Source of the DNA: JBBQUP01 sp038212305
GTDB taxonomy: Bacteria > Bacteroidota > Bacteroidia > Bacteroidales > Marinilabiliaceae
Direction: 5' to 3'
Length of the DNA stretch: 28,121 bases
NCBI GenBank assembly: GCA_038212305.1
Contig: JBBQUP010000043.1
Location: forward strand, 1-28,121
Shown here: positions 8,686 through 17,315 of the stretch, in pieces
Position numbering within the stretch: the first letter of the stretch is position 1
Layout of the letters: the number at the start of each line of letters is the position of its first letter
Made by a program: the position numbers and the translations under genes
The notes under the pieces: model-generated
The model's input: only the letters and a program-made list of their open reading frames with translations
Databases searched by the model: none
Told to the model about the DNA's origin: nothing

Positions 8686-8869
8686 AGAATCTGTTTAAAT
8701 TTTATAAATGTCTAGATTTTTAGATAATAAAAAGATAGAAACGACTAAAAAGATGAAAAATAGAATGTTATTCATCTAGAGATATATAGAATATTTTATC
8801 TATCCGTCTAATATTTAATATTTTTCCTATCTAAGTAACTGTTTAAATAAAACTTAAACAGTTACTTAG
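8686..8869. repeat. Structured intergenic repeat, copy B
   Basis: About 184 bp filling most of the gap between rfaE2 and radA. The left end is AGAATCTGTTTAAATTTTA. The central hairpin is AGATGAA with TTCATCT around a loop containing AATAGAATGTTA. A GTCTAATATTTAATATTTTTC block and a right end TTAAACAGTTACTTAG follow. The last 39 bp form an additional perfect hairpin, listed separately. Confidence 0.75.
8831..8869. repeat. Perfect 16-bp inverted repeat at the right end of copy B
   Basis: CTAAGTAACTGTTTAA (8831-8846) and TTAAACAGTTACTTAG (8854-8869) are exact reverse complements around a 7-nt loop, ATAAAAC. There is no T tract, so it is not a standard terminator. It ends 23 bp before the radA ATG, where it could affect radA transcription or translation. 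Confidence 0.85.
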
Positions 8870-8892
8870 TCTTTGAAAATTCGGTTATCATA

Positions 8893-10257
8893 ATGGCTAA
8901 AGCAAAAACAGTTTTTTTTTGTCGTTCTTGCGGCAATGAATCTCCAAAATGGATAGGTAAATGTTTCGGTTGTGGTGAGTGGAATACTTATCAAGAGGAG
9001 CTCGTTTACAAACAAGATAAACAAGGTGCTCGAGCACAAGCTGAGTCGGTTTTGTCAAAACCTATCAATATTGCCGATATTTCCACTGCCGATTTACCTC
9101 GAATAGATTTAAAAAATGAGGAGTTTAACCGTGTTTTAGGTGGTGGACTTGTTCCTGGATCTTTAGTATTATTAGGAGGCGAACCGGGAATTGGAAAGTC
9201 AACATTAGTGCTTCAAACTGCTTTAGCGTTAAGCGATCTTACTATACTGTACGTTTCTGGGGAGGAGAGTCCTCAGCAAATTAAACTTCGAGCAGATCGG
9301 ATATCATCCAATAAAATCGAGAACTGTTACATTGTGAATGAGGTGTCGGTTGAGAAAATCTTAACTCATATCGAAAACATTCAACCTCAGTTATTAATTA
9401 TCGATTCGGTACAAACCCTTGAAACGGATTATCTCGAGTCAACACCTGGAAGTGTTTCACAAATAAGGGAGTCAACAGCAATAATTCTCAAAAAAGTAAA
9501 AGAAAAGCATTTACCTGTCTTGTTAATTGGCCATATTACTAAAGAAGGTAGTTTGGCCGGGCCTAAGGTGTTAGAGCACATGGTTGATGTGGTTTTACAA
9601 TTCGAAGGAGATCGGAATCACATGTATCGGATTTTGAGATCTTTAAAAAATAGGTTCGGTTCTACATCTGAAATTGGAATATTTGAAATGCAGGGGAGTG
9701 GCCTGCGCGAAGTGTCAAATCCGTCGGAATTGCTTATGAGTCAGCACGATGAATCGCTAAGCGGAATATCCATTGCATCTGCCATTGAAGGTATGCGACC
9801 ATTTTTAATCGAAGTTCAAGCATTGGCGTCCAGTGCTGCTTATGGGAATCCTCAACGATCAGCTACTGGATTTGATTTGCGGCGATTAAATATGTTATTG
9901 GCGGTATTGGAAAAACGTGCTGGATTCAAACTCTCAACTAAAGACGTGTTTTTTAATGTCGCTGGAGGAATAAAAGTTAATGATCCGGCCATTGATTTAG
10001 CTGTGGTTACAGCTATTTTGTCCTCTAATATTGATATTGCTGTGCCACTAAATACCTGTTTGGCGGGTGAGGTTGGTTTGTCGGGTGAGATAAGACAGGT
10101 AATGCGAATTGATCAACGGATTAGTGAAGCAGCTAAATTGGGCTTTAAGCGCATTATTATTCCCAAGCGATCGGTTTATAAAGCAGGTAAAATACCTGGA
10201 TTGGAAATAATACAGGTATCAAAAGTTGAAGAGGCTTTTAAGGTGTTATTCTCTTAG
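8893..10257 (+). CDS. radA: DNA repair protein RadA
   Basis: RadA is a RecA-like, DnaB-type motor that helps branch migration and processing of recombination intermediates. The 454 residues show all family parts in order. A C4 zinc finger has Cys10, Cys13, Cys24 and Cys27. A RecA-type ATPase has Walker A GEPGIGKST (about residues 96-104). The RadA-specific KNRFG motif is at residues 252-256. A C-terminal Lon-protease-like domain follows (GGIKVNDPAIDLAV, AGEVGLSGEIRQV). The ATG at 8893 gives the zinc finger at the expected place. Intergenic repeats B and C flank it directly; its TAG stop lies inside the left end of copy C. Confidence 0.97.
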   Translation: MAKAKTVFFCRSCGNESPKWIGKCFGCGEWNTYQEELVYKQDKQGARAQAESVLSKPINIADISTADLPRIDLKNEEFNRVLGGGLVPGSLVLLGGEPGIGKSTLVLQTALALSDLTILYVSGEESPQQIKLRADRISSNKIENCYIVNEVSVEKILTHIENIQPQLLIIDSVQTLETDYLESTPGSVSQIRESTAIILKKVKEKHLPVLLIGHITKEGSLAGPKVLEHMVDVVLQFEGDRNHMYRILRSLKNRFGSTSEIGIFEMQGSGLREVSNPSELLMSQHDESLSGISIASAIEGMRPFLIEVQALASSAAYGNPQRSATGFDLRRLNMLLAVLEKRAGFKLSTKDVFFNVAGGIKVNDPAIDLAVVTAILSSNIDIAVPLNTCLAGEVGLSGEIRQVMRIDQRISEAAKLGFKRIIIPKRSVYKAGKIPGLEIIQVSKVEEAFKVLFS

Positions 10258-10433
10258 AAGCTGTTTAAATTTTTAGATGTCTAGATTATAGATAGGAAAG
10301 ATAGGAAGATAGAAAGATGAAATTAAAATGTTCATCACAGGAATTATCTAAAATATCAATCTTCCTATCAGTCTAATATCTATTATTCTTCCTATTTCTG
10401 TATTTATTCATTTAAATTTAAACAGTTACTTAA
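10255..10433. repeat. Structured intergenic repeat, copy C
   Basis: About 178 bp filling the whole gap between the convergent radA and hemerythrin genes. The left end is TTAGAAGCTGTTTAAAT and the right end ATTTAAACAGTTACTTAA. The left arm is purine-rich with GATAGGAA-type units and can pair with the pyrimidine-rich right arm (GATAGGAAGAT with ATCTTCCTATC). The tip is GATGAA with TTCATC around ATTAAAATG. The radA stop (10255-10257) and the hemerythrin stop (10430-10432) lie in its two ends. Confidence 0.75.
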
Positions 10434-10840
10434 TTTTTAGGATGTGATTGTAGGTGAGTATTAATTTTCATATCTGAATTTGTGATATGATTAATAAACC
10501 AATTCTTTAAAAACAACAACATCTCTTGAGTAATTGTTTTATTCGAGTCAGATGCCGATTTGCAGAACATGGCTATTTTATATTTAAAAATGTAATGTTC
10601 TCCCTGATGTTCTTCTAATAAAGGATATTCAATCTCTTGCATCAATCTTTCTTCTTCTTTAAAATGATTGATACTATATTCAATAAGTTCAGTTAATATG
10701 GCATCGGTCTCAATTTTCTCAAGGATATGATTAAATTCAATTTCAATTAGTTTATTTATAAGAATAATAATTGATTGGTGTTGATCATCAATTTGTACGA
10801 TTCCTGTTTTTAGTTTTTCTGTCCAAATAATTTGCTCCAT
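10430..10840 (-). CDS. Bacteriohemerythrin
   Basis: This 136-residue protein is a single-domain hemerythrin, a four-helix bundle that binds O2 at a non-haem di-iron site. All seven expected ligands can be placed: His21 (DDQHQ), His59 and Glu63 (NHFKEEE), His78 and His82 (HQGEH), His118 and Asp123 (HITNSD). There is no signal peptide, so it is cytoplasmic. Likely roles are oxygen storage, oxygen sensing or protection of oxygen-labile enzymes; the sequence does not distinguish these. No methyl-accepting or other output domain is fused. Its stop codon lies in repeat copy C, and no neighbour indicates a pathway. Confidence 0.92.
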   Translation of the reverse strand: MEQIIWTEKLKTGIVQIDDQHQSIIILINKLIEIEFNHILEKIETDAILTELIEYSINHFKEEERLMQEIEYPLLEEHQGEHYIFKYKIAMFCKSASDSNKTITQEMLLFLKNWFINHITNSDMKINTHLQSHPKN

Positions 10841-11080
10841 TTGTATTGGTATTTAGTGTCGACAAAAAAACTCCTTCTCTTTCTGTTATTGATAAGAAAG
10901 CGTCAAGGACAAGGTTTCGATGTTTTTGAAACCAAGGAGCTTGATTGTAACTGACTGTTTCAAAAAACGAGAGAAACGCAGTATTTGGCGTTTTCTTGCA
11001 AAAACTATTCAATGAGTTAAGGCAAAGGTGCATTTAACTCATTAATGTAATTATTATTTTTCAAATTTAACTATGATAAA
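10841..11080 (-). other. Unexplained 240-bp stretch upstream of the hemerythrin gene
   Basis: On the minus strand an open frame of 81 codons (11033-10788) crosses into the start of the hemerythrin gene in another frame, so all of it cannot be the real gene if hemerythrin is translated. I do not recognise the predicted peptide. The DNA contains small dyads on the minus strand, such as GGTTTC/GAAACC with a 9-nt loop (10891-10915 region) and CTTTCT/AGAAAG. It could be a leader, a decayed gene or a repeat remnant; none of these is supported strongly. Confidence 0.3.
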
Positions 11081-13459
11081 TTAATTTGTTTGAAAATCAA
11101 TAGTATCATTTTCCATAATCGAAGGCATTTCATCAAAATCATCGCCATCTTGTCCTGAAAAATTGGATTCATCGTGACAATTAAGGTTGAGATTATTATT
11201 AAGAGGTGCTTCAAATTTATCCGATTCAAATATTTGTAATGCTGGATTTGCATATATAGATTTCATATATAATGCCCAAATTGGCATCGCCATGTTTGCT
11301 CCTTGTCCAAGGTTTAGCTCATCAAAATGAATGTCACGATCTTCGCCGCCAACCCAAATGCCTGTCACTAAATTAGGAACAACGCCAATAAACCAACCAT
11401 CTGAATGGTTCTGGGTTGTACCTGTTTTTCCACCAATTTGGCCTCTAAATCCATATTTCGGACCACGCAAGCGCATGCCAGTTCCTTGGTTAATAACTCC
11501 TTGAAGTAAATTTAGCATTAAAAAAGCTGTTGTTTCACTGATAGCCTCCTTTTTCCTTGGTTGAAAATCTGCAACCACGTTTCCGTATTTATCAACAATC
11601 CGAGTAATCATTAGTGGTTCGGTAAAAACGCCTTTGTCAGCAAATGTGCAATAGGCAGCCGTCATTTCACTTAAGCTAATTTCAGGTGTTCCAAGGCACA
11701 ATGCAAAAACCGGATCAATATAGCTTTTTATTCCGAGCGATTTAATGGTTTGTGCAACTGCTTCCGGATTGTATTGTTTCATAATCCAAGCTGTTACATT
11801 GTTGTTTGAATTGGCAAGTCCCCATTTTAACGAAACCATTTCGCCTTCACGTTTATCCGAACTATTTCTTGGAGTCCAGGTTTCGCCTGATGGAAGGTAA
11901 AATGTTTGCGAAATATTGGGAACCAAATCACAAGGTGTATGTCCTTCTTGCATAGCTAATGTATATACAAAAGGCTTTATGGTAGAACCAACTTGTCTTT
12001 TACCCTGCGATACCATGTCGTATTTGTAGTGACGATAATTAGGGCCACCCACGTAAGCTTTTACATGTCCGGTTGTGGGATCCATCGACATCAAACCAGC
12101 TCTTAGGAAAAACTTATAATATAGAATTGAGTCGTGTGGTGTCATGATGGTATCTATATCGCCTTTCCATTTAAATACCTTCATAGGGAATTTCGTGTTA
12201 AACATGATATCAATACTATCTTTCGACATGCCTGCGTTTTTTAAGGCTCTATAGCGTTCACTTGTTCGTATGGCATGATTGATAATGTTATTATATTGAT
12301 CGTCGGTCAATCGTTTAGTATAAGGTGCTCTGCGAGCTGTTTTTTTATCTTTATAAAAAGCTGGCTGCAATTCATCTCCTAAATGTGATGTAACTGCTTG
12401 CTCTGCATAGGTTTGCATTCGAGAGTCAACTGTGGTGTATATCGTTAAGCCGTCTCTGTAGATGTCATATTGAGTCCCATCTGATTTCATGTTTTTATTA
12501 ATCCAGCCATACATGGGATTTGTTTCCCACTCAATGCTATCTTCAATAAATTTTTGATTCAAATATTTAGGATATTTTTCTCTTTCAGGTTTTGGTGCAG
12601 AAAGCGTAAGACGAATAAATTCTCTGAAATAAGGTGCTAAGCCTTCAAGGTGATCCATTCGCATAAAATCTAAGCCTAGCGGTAAAAGTGTTAATGAATC
12701 AAATTGTTGTTGAGATAGAAAATTGGCTTTCATCATTTGACCCAATACAACATTTCTGCGTTGCAAGGTTAAATCGGGTCTGCGAACAGGGTTAAATAGT
12801 GATGGGTTTTTTAACATTCCAACCAACACAGCTGCTTGTTCAACTTTTAAGCTATCAGGATTGGTGCTATAAAAAGTTTTGGCAGCCGATTTAATTCCAT
12901 ATGCATCATAAATAAAGGGAGCTTTATTTAAATACATGGTTAAAATTTCATCTTTTGTATAGCTACGTTCGAGCTTAACAGCAATAATCCACTCTTTGAG
13001 CTTTTGAATGCTTCGTTCCCATAAGTTAGCCGATTGACCATGGAAGAGTAGTTTTGCTAGCTGTTGGGTTAAAGTACTTCCGCCCCCTGAATTTTTATCT
13101 TGTAGGATGACAGTGCGGAATAAAACTCTTCCTAGACCTCTGGCATCAATACCCGAATGGTCATAAAATCTTACGTCTTCGGTTGATATTAGTGCCTGAA
13201 CCAAATACGGCGAAATGTTTTGATATTCTACAAAACTTCGATTTTCTTCGTAATAGGTGCCAAGAACTACTTGATCAGATGACACAATTTCTGTCGCTAA
13301 ACTACTTTTGGGATTTTCTAATTCTTCAAAAGAAGGCATAAAACCTAGCAATCCGGTCGATAATAATACAAAGAAAAGTATAGTAGTAAGGAGGATACCA
13401 ATAAATATTCGCCAAAACCAAATAATTTTTTTATCAAATTTAAAATCAGGAAATTTCAT
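11081..13459 (-). CDS. Class A penicillin-binding protein 1A (transglycosylase/transpeptidase)
   Basis: This bifunctional enzyme polymerises glycan strands and cross-links peptides in peptidoglycan. Of 792 residues, 12-38 form one membrane anchor. The GT51 domain follows, with catalytic Glu94 in ISTEDVRFYDH and GGGSTLTQQLAKLL. The transpeptidase domain holds SxxK as Ser492-Thr-Ile-Lys495, SxN in ANSNNN, and GKTGTTQ. The C-terminal 50 residues are acidic and low in complexity. It is divergent from topA, with 257 bp between them. No outer-membrane or regulator domain is fused. Its usual family name in this phylum is PBP1A (mrcA/ponA-like). Confidence 0.95.
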   Translation of the reverse strand: MKFPDFKFDKKIIWFWRIFIGILLTTILFFVLLSTGLLGFMPSFEELENPKSSLATEIVSSDQVVLGTYYEENRSFVEYQNISPYLVQALISTEDVRFYDHSGIDARGLGRVLFRTVILQDKNSGGGSTLTQQLAKLLFHGQSANLWERSIQKLKEWIIAVKLERSYTKDEILTMYLNKAPFIYDAYGIKSAAKTFYSTNPDSLKVEQAAVLVGMLKNPSLFNPVRRPDLTLQRRNVVLGQMMKANFLSQQQFDSLTLLPLGLDFMRMDHLEGLAPYFREFIRLTLSAPKPEREKYPKYLNQKFIEDSIEWETNPMYGWINKNMKSDGTQYDIYRDGLTIYTTVDSRMQTYAEQAVTSHLGDELQPAFYKDKKTARRAPYTKRLTDDQYNNIINHAIRTSERYRALKNAGMSKDSIDIMFNTKFPMKVFKWKGDIDTIMTPHDSILYYKFFLRAGLMSMDPTTGHVKAYVGGPNYRHYKYDMVSQGKRQVGSTIKPFVYTLAMQEGHTPCDLVPNISQTFYLPSGETWTPRNSSDKREGEMVSLKWGLANSNNNVTAWIMKQYNPEAVAQTIKSLGIKSYIDPVFALCLGTPEISLSEMTAAYCTFADKGVFTEPLMITRIVDKYGNVVADFQPRKKEAISETTAFLMLNLLQGVINQGTGMRLRGPKYGFRGQIGGKTGTTQNHSDGWFIGVVPNLVTGIWVGGEDRDIHFDELNLGQGANMAMPIWALYMKSIYANPALQIFESDKFEAPLNNNLNLNCHDESNFSGQDGDDFDEMPSIMENDTIDFQTN

Positions 13460-13716
13460 AAATATGTTCGCTTTTAGCGGTTAAATAAGTCGCGTATTGA
13501 AATTAGATAATCTTGTAATGCGTTGTTTGATAGATTGTTTAATTGTATTTTCCCCTTTAATTCAAAGAAATGATGAGCATGTAAAAATAATAAATTTCAT
13601 TAAGCAATAAGTATCTCATTCTATAGATATGTTTGTTAAGGTCATAATTTGCTAAATTAATTTTTATAATTTTGACGCATTAGATAATGTTTAAATCAAA
13701 TCCATCCGAATAAATA
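13460..13716. promoter_or_regulatory. Divergent promoter region between the PBP1A gene and topA
   Basis: On the plus strand TAATTTTG at 13667-13674 fits the Bacteroidetes -7 consensus TAnnTTTG and would start topA RNA about 35-40 bases before its ATG. A TTTG lies 15 bp upstream (13648-13651), closer than the usual 19 or so. No equally good element is seen for the PBP1A gene. No other feature is seen in this gap. Confidence 0.45.
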
Positions 13717-16134
13717 ATGGCGAAAAAAGCGCAGATATCGAATTTAGTGATTGTAGAGTCACCTGCTAAAGCTAAAACAATTGAAAAATTTTTAGGTGAC
13801 GATTTTATAGTCAAATCAAGTTACGGACACATTAGAGATTTAGCAAAAGCTGATTTTGGAATTGATATAGTTAATAATTATCTACCTAATTATGTGGTTT
13901 CGGAAGATAAGAAAACGATAGTAAAAGAATTAAAAACGCTAGCAGCCAATTCGAAAATGGTATGGTTAGCTTCCGATGAAGACCGCGAGGGAGAAGCTAT
14001 TGCATGGCATTTGTATGATGAATTAAACCTTCAACCTACCAATACAAAGCGTATTGTTTTTCATGAGATTACTAAAAATGCAATATTAAAGGCGGTTGAA
14101 AACCCACGATCAATTGATGGGAATTTAGTTGATGCACAGCAAGCCCGACGGGTTTTAGATCGATTAGTAGGATTTGAATTATCTCCTGTGTTATGGCGAA
14201 AAGTAAAGCCTGGTTTATCCGCTGGGCGAGTTCAATCAGTTGCTGTGCGATTATTAGTTGAACGCGAAAGAGAAGTATTTCATTTTGAATCAAAAGCCAC
14301 CTATCGAGTAACGGCTCAGTTTATTGTGGTTGATAGCAAAGGGAAGAAGTCGGAGTTTAAAGCCGAATTATCCAATCGATTTGAAACATTAGAGCAAACT
14401 CGAGCGTTTTTAAATCATTGTAAGGCCGAAGTTTTTACTGTCGAAAATGTTGAGAAAAAACCATTGATAAAATCCCCTGCTGCTCCTTTTACTACTTCAA
14501 CACTTCAACAGGAAGCAAGCAGGAAATTAGGATATTCGGTAGGACAAACTATGGCTATCGCTCAAAAATTATATGAGTCAGGTCAAATTACCTATATGAG
14601 AACCGATTCTGTTAATCTTTCTGAAACAGCACTAACAGCTGCAGCAACCGAGATTACAGATCAAATGGGCGCGAAATATCTTAAAACTCGTCAGTTTAAG
14701 ACCAAAGCCAAAGGAGCACAAGAGGCTCATGAGGCAATTCGTCCAACCGATATGAATAATCATACTGCACAAGGTTCCCAAACCGAAAAAAAGCTATACG
14801 AATTAATCTGGAAACGAACATTAGCCTCTCAAATGGCCGATGCTCAACTCGAAAAAACAAATATTACGATTGGACTTTCAAAACGGCCTGAAAAATTTAT
14901 TACATCAGGTGAAGTAATTCGTTTTGATGGATTTTTAAAGGTTTATATTGAATCTCATGATTCTGAGAAAGAAAGCGATGATGAAGATTCATCTTTGTTG
15001 CCTGATGTTGTGGTTAATCAACAATTGGAACTTAAGGAGGCTGAGGCTCGTCAAAGATGGACTCAAAAGCCTGCTAGATATACCGAAGCTAGTTTAGTGC
15101 GAAAGTTAGAGGAATTAGGTATTGGAAGGCCATCAACCTATGCACCTACTATCTCTACAATTCAACAACGTGGTTATGTTGTAAAAGAAGAGCGACAAGG
15201 TGTTGAACGTCTATATCAACATTTGATACTAAAAAACAACAATCTGGTTGAGTCAATAAAGTCTGAAATAACTGGTGCTGAGCGAAATAAGCTCTTCCCA
15301 ACCGATATTGGTATTGTTGTGAACGATTTTTTAATGAAATACTTTGAAAATATTATTAGTTACGATTTTACAGCCAATGTAGAAAAGGAATTTGATGATA
15401 TTGCAATGGGTAAAATGGTTTGGCAAAAAGTAATCGATACGTTTTATAAACCATTTCATATTCAGGTTGAAGAAACTATTGAGAAATCAGAGAAAAATAC
15501 AGGTGAAAGAATTCTAGGAAATGATCCCAAAACAGGTAAAGTTGTTTTGGTTCGTATTGGGAGGTTTGGACCAATGGTTCAAATTGGAGACAATAGTGAA
15601 GGAGATGAAAAACCCCAGTATGCTGGATTAAGAAAAGGTCAGCATTTAGAAACCATTACTTTGGAAGAAGCAATGGATTTGTTTAAATTGCCACGCGAAG
15701 TTGGGGAGTTTGAAGGCAAAAAAGTTGTTATAGGGATCGGTCGGTTTGGGCCATATGTTCGTCACGATTCGAAGTTTGTATCGCTTAAAAAAGAGGACGA
15801 TCCTTACGAAATATCAATTGATTTGGCCATTCAACGAATTGAAACCAAAAGAGACGAAGACAATAAAAAGATAATACACTCGTTTGAAGGAGATAGAAAC
15901 ATTATGGTTTTGAACGGCCGTTGGGGTGCATATATAGCTTTTGACAATAAAAACTTTAAAATCCCTAAGGGAGTGGACGCTCAAACATTAACCGAAGACG
16001 CTTGCGTTAAGATTATCGCCAGTCAACCCGGAAAAGAGAGCAGAACGAAAAAGAAACCTGCTAAAGCAGCAACTAAAGCAGCAACAACTAAATCAAAAAC
16101 AACAAAAGCTGCTAAAACAGCTAAGAAAAAATAA
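13717..16134 (+). CDS. topA: DNA topoisomerase I (type IA)
   Basis: TopA relaxes negative supercoils. The 805 residues begin with a Toprim domain (IVESPAKAKTIEKFL, with Glu14) containing the metal-binding ASDEDREGE motif. Catalytic Tyr293 lies in TYMRTDSV. GIGRPSTYAP and a later gate domain follow. The C terminus has no cysteine zinc fingers; instead three topoisomerase C-terminal repeats can be seen, each with G-R-F/W-G (IGRFGPMV, IGRFGPYV, NGRWGAYI). The protein ends in a Lys/Ala/Thr-rich tail of about 35 residues, probably for DNA binding. The next gene starts 8 bp after the stop, so they are probably co-transcribed. Confidence 0.97.
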   Translation: MAKKAQISNLVIVESPAKAKTIEKFLGDDFIVKSSYGHIRDLAKADFGIDIVNNYLPNYVVSEDKKTIVKELKTLAANSKMVWLASDEDREGEAIAWHLYDELNLQPTNTKRIVFHEITKNAILKAVENPRSIDGNLVDAQQARRVLDRLVGFELSPVLWRKVKPGLSAGRVQSVAVRLLVEREREVFHFESKATYRVTAQFIVVDSKGKKSEFKAELSNRFETLEQTRAFLNHCKAEVFTVENVEKKPLIKSPAAPFTTSTLQQEASRKLGYSVGQTMAIAQKLYESGQITYMRTDSVNLSETALTAAATEITDQMGAKYLKTRQFKTKAKGAQEAHEAIRPTDMNNHTAQGSQTEKKLYELIWKRTLASQMADAQLEKTNITIGLSKRPEKFITSGEVIRFDGFLKVYIESHDSEKESDDEDSSLLPDVVVNQQLELKEAEARQRWTQKPARYTEASLVRKLEELGIGRPSTYAPTISTIQQRGYVVKEERQGVERLYQHLILKNNNLVESIKSEITGAERNKLFPTDIGIVVNDFLMKYFENIISYDFTANVEKEFDDIAMGKMVWQKVIDTFYKPFHIQVEETIEKSEKNTGERILGNDPKTGKVVLVRIGRFGPMVQIGDNSEGDEKPQYAGLRKGQHLETITLEEAMDLFKLPREVGEFEGKKVVIGIGRFGPYVRHDSKFVSLKKEDDPYEISIDLAIQRIETKRDEDNKKIIHSFEGDRNIMVLNGRWGAYIAFDNKNFKIPKGVDAQTLTEDACVKIIASQPGKESRTKKKPAKAATKAATTKSKTTKAAKTAKKK

Positions 16135-16142
16135 GTATCGAA

Positions 16143-17315
16143 ATGAATATAAAAGATTTGCTCTCACCTGTTAAGGTCACTCCCATATTATTGCCAGGGA
16201 TGCAAGCTGCTGACCAGCTTGGAGCATCTATTATTTCATTTCATAAATTGGGGATTAAATCATTTCCTAAGTCCCGGATGGCAATTGTTGGTATTCCTGA
16301 TGCGATTAATTCTTCTTATAATCAGGGCTGTTCTGAGTCATCTCTTTGGGTTCGGAATTATTTATATGGATTACGCAATCTCGAATTTAAAGGATCCATT
16401 TTAGATATGGGTGACATTAAAGGAAAGAGTTCGCGCGATAAATATGTTGCTTTAATTGAGGTAGTAAAAGAGTTAAACTCACATAACATCCCATTTTTAG
16501 TTGTAGGAGGTAGTCAGGATTATACTATCCCCTTATTGAAATCTTTAAAAACAAATCAACCATTAACCATAAGCATTGTTGATTCCTTTATTAATTATTC
16601 AGAGGATTTAACAGATTATCCATCGAATAATTATTTAAATCAAGTATTTTCTATAGATTCATCCCTAAATATAAACCTACTTGCCTACCAACAATATTTA
16701 GTATCTCAAACACAAACAAAATGGTTGGAGAAGAATAATATTGAAACAGAACGGTTGCGGAATTATATTGATGGAAAAATTATTAATATTGAACCAATTA
16801 TAAGAGATAGTGAAATAGTTAGTTTTGACATTTCTGCCATAAAAACCAGCGACATGCCCGGGCAAAAATTTCCTATGCCAAATGGACTTTCGGGAAAAGA
16901 TGCTTGCCAGATAGCTTGGTACAGTGGTATGAGTGATAAATTAAAATGTTTTGCTATTTTTGAGCTTAATAGTGAAACCGATTCATCGAAATGCAGTGTA
17001 ATGCAAGTAGCCCAAATGGCTTGGCATTTCTTTGAGGGGATAATTTATCGGGATGGAGATTATCCTCTCCGATCTATCGATAATTATCAAACGTTTCATT
17101 TGCCCTTGGACGATTATAATATTTGTTTAAGATTTTTTCTAAATACAGAAAACCAACGATGGTGGATTGAAATCCCTTTTCAAGACAAAGAAGTTATATT
17201 CTCTTGTAATAAAAGTGATTATGAAGCAATCAAATCAGGAGAAATAGGAGGTAGATGGTTGAAGTATATTTTAAAGCCGGAAATGAAAAGAAATTGTGAA
17301 AATAGTTGTCAATAA
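16143..17315 (+). CDS. Arginase/formimidoylglutamase-fold protein lacking metal ligands (probable pseudoenzyme)
   Basis: This 390-residue protein resembles the ureohydrolase (arginase, agmatinase, formimidoylglutamase) family and is likely to be annotated as such. The active site is not intact. The canonical GGGHD is GGSQD (122-126), DAHxD is DSFIN (147-151), and SxDxD is SFDIS (227-231). Thus Gln125, Phe149, Asn151 and Ser231 replace four of the six manganese ligands; only Asp147 and Asp229 remain. Hydrolase activity is therefore unlikely. There is no signal peptide. It sits 8 bp after topA and before the T9SS genes. No histidine-degradation genes are nearby to support a formimidoylglutamase role. 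A structural or binding role is an inference. Confidence 0.75.
   Translation: MNIKDLLSPVKVTPILLPGMQAADQLGASIISFHKLGIKSFPKSRMAIVGIPDAINSSYNQGCSESSLWVRNYLYGLRNLEFKGSILDMGDIKGKSSRDKYVALIEVVKELNSHNIPFLVVGGSQDYTIPLLKSLKTNQPLTISIVDSFINYSEDLTDYPSNNYLNQVFSIDSSLNINLLAYQQYLVSQTQTKWLEKNNIETERLRNYIDGKIINIEPIIRDSEIVSFDISAIKTSDMPGQKFPMPNGLSGKDACQIAWYSGMSDKLKCFAIFELNSETDSSKCSVMQVAQMAWHFFEGIIYRDGDYPLRSIDNYQTFHLPLDDYNICLRFFLNTENQRWWIEIPFQDKEVIFSCNKSDYEAIKSGEIGGRWLKYILKPEMKRNCENSCQ

Noticed and set aside
6647..10433. CRISPR array
   Set aside because: The three repeat copies are about 180 bp, 1.4-2 kb apart and separated by genes; no short regularly spaced repeats and no cas genes occur.
10788..11033. 81-residue minus-strand ORF as a real gene
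   Set aside because: It overlaps the hemerythrin start in another frame, has no recognisable similarity and no clear ribosome-binding site; kept only as an unexplained region.
16026..16131. Lys/Ala/Thr-rich repeats at the topA 3' end as a tandem repeat locus
   Set aside because: This is the basic DNA-binding tail often found in topoisomerase I; the repetition follows from amino acid composition.
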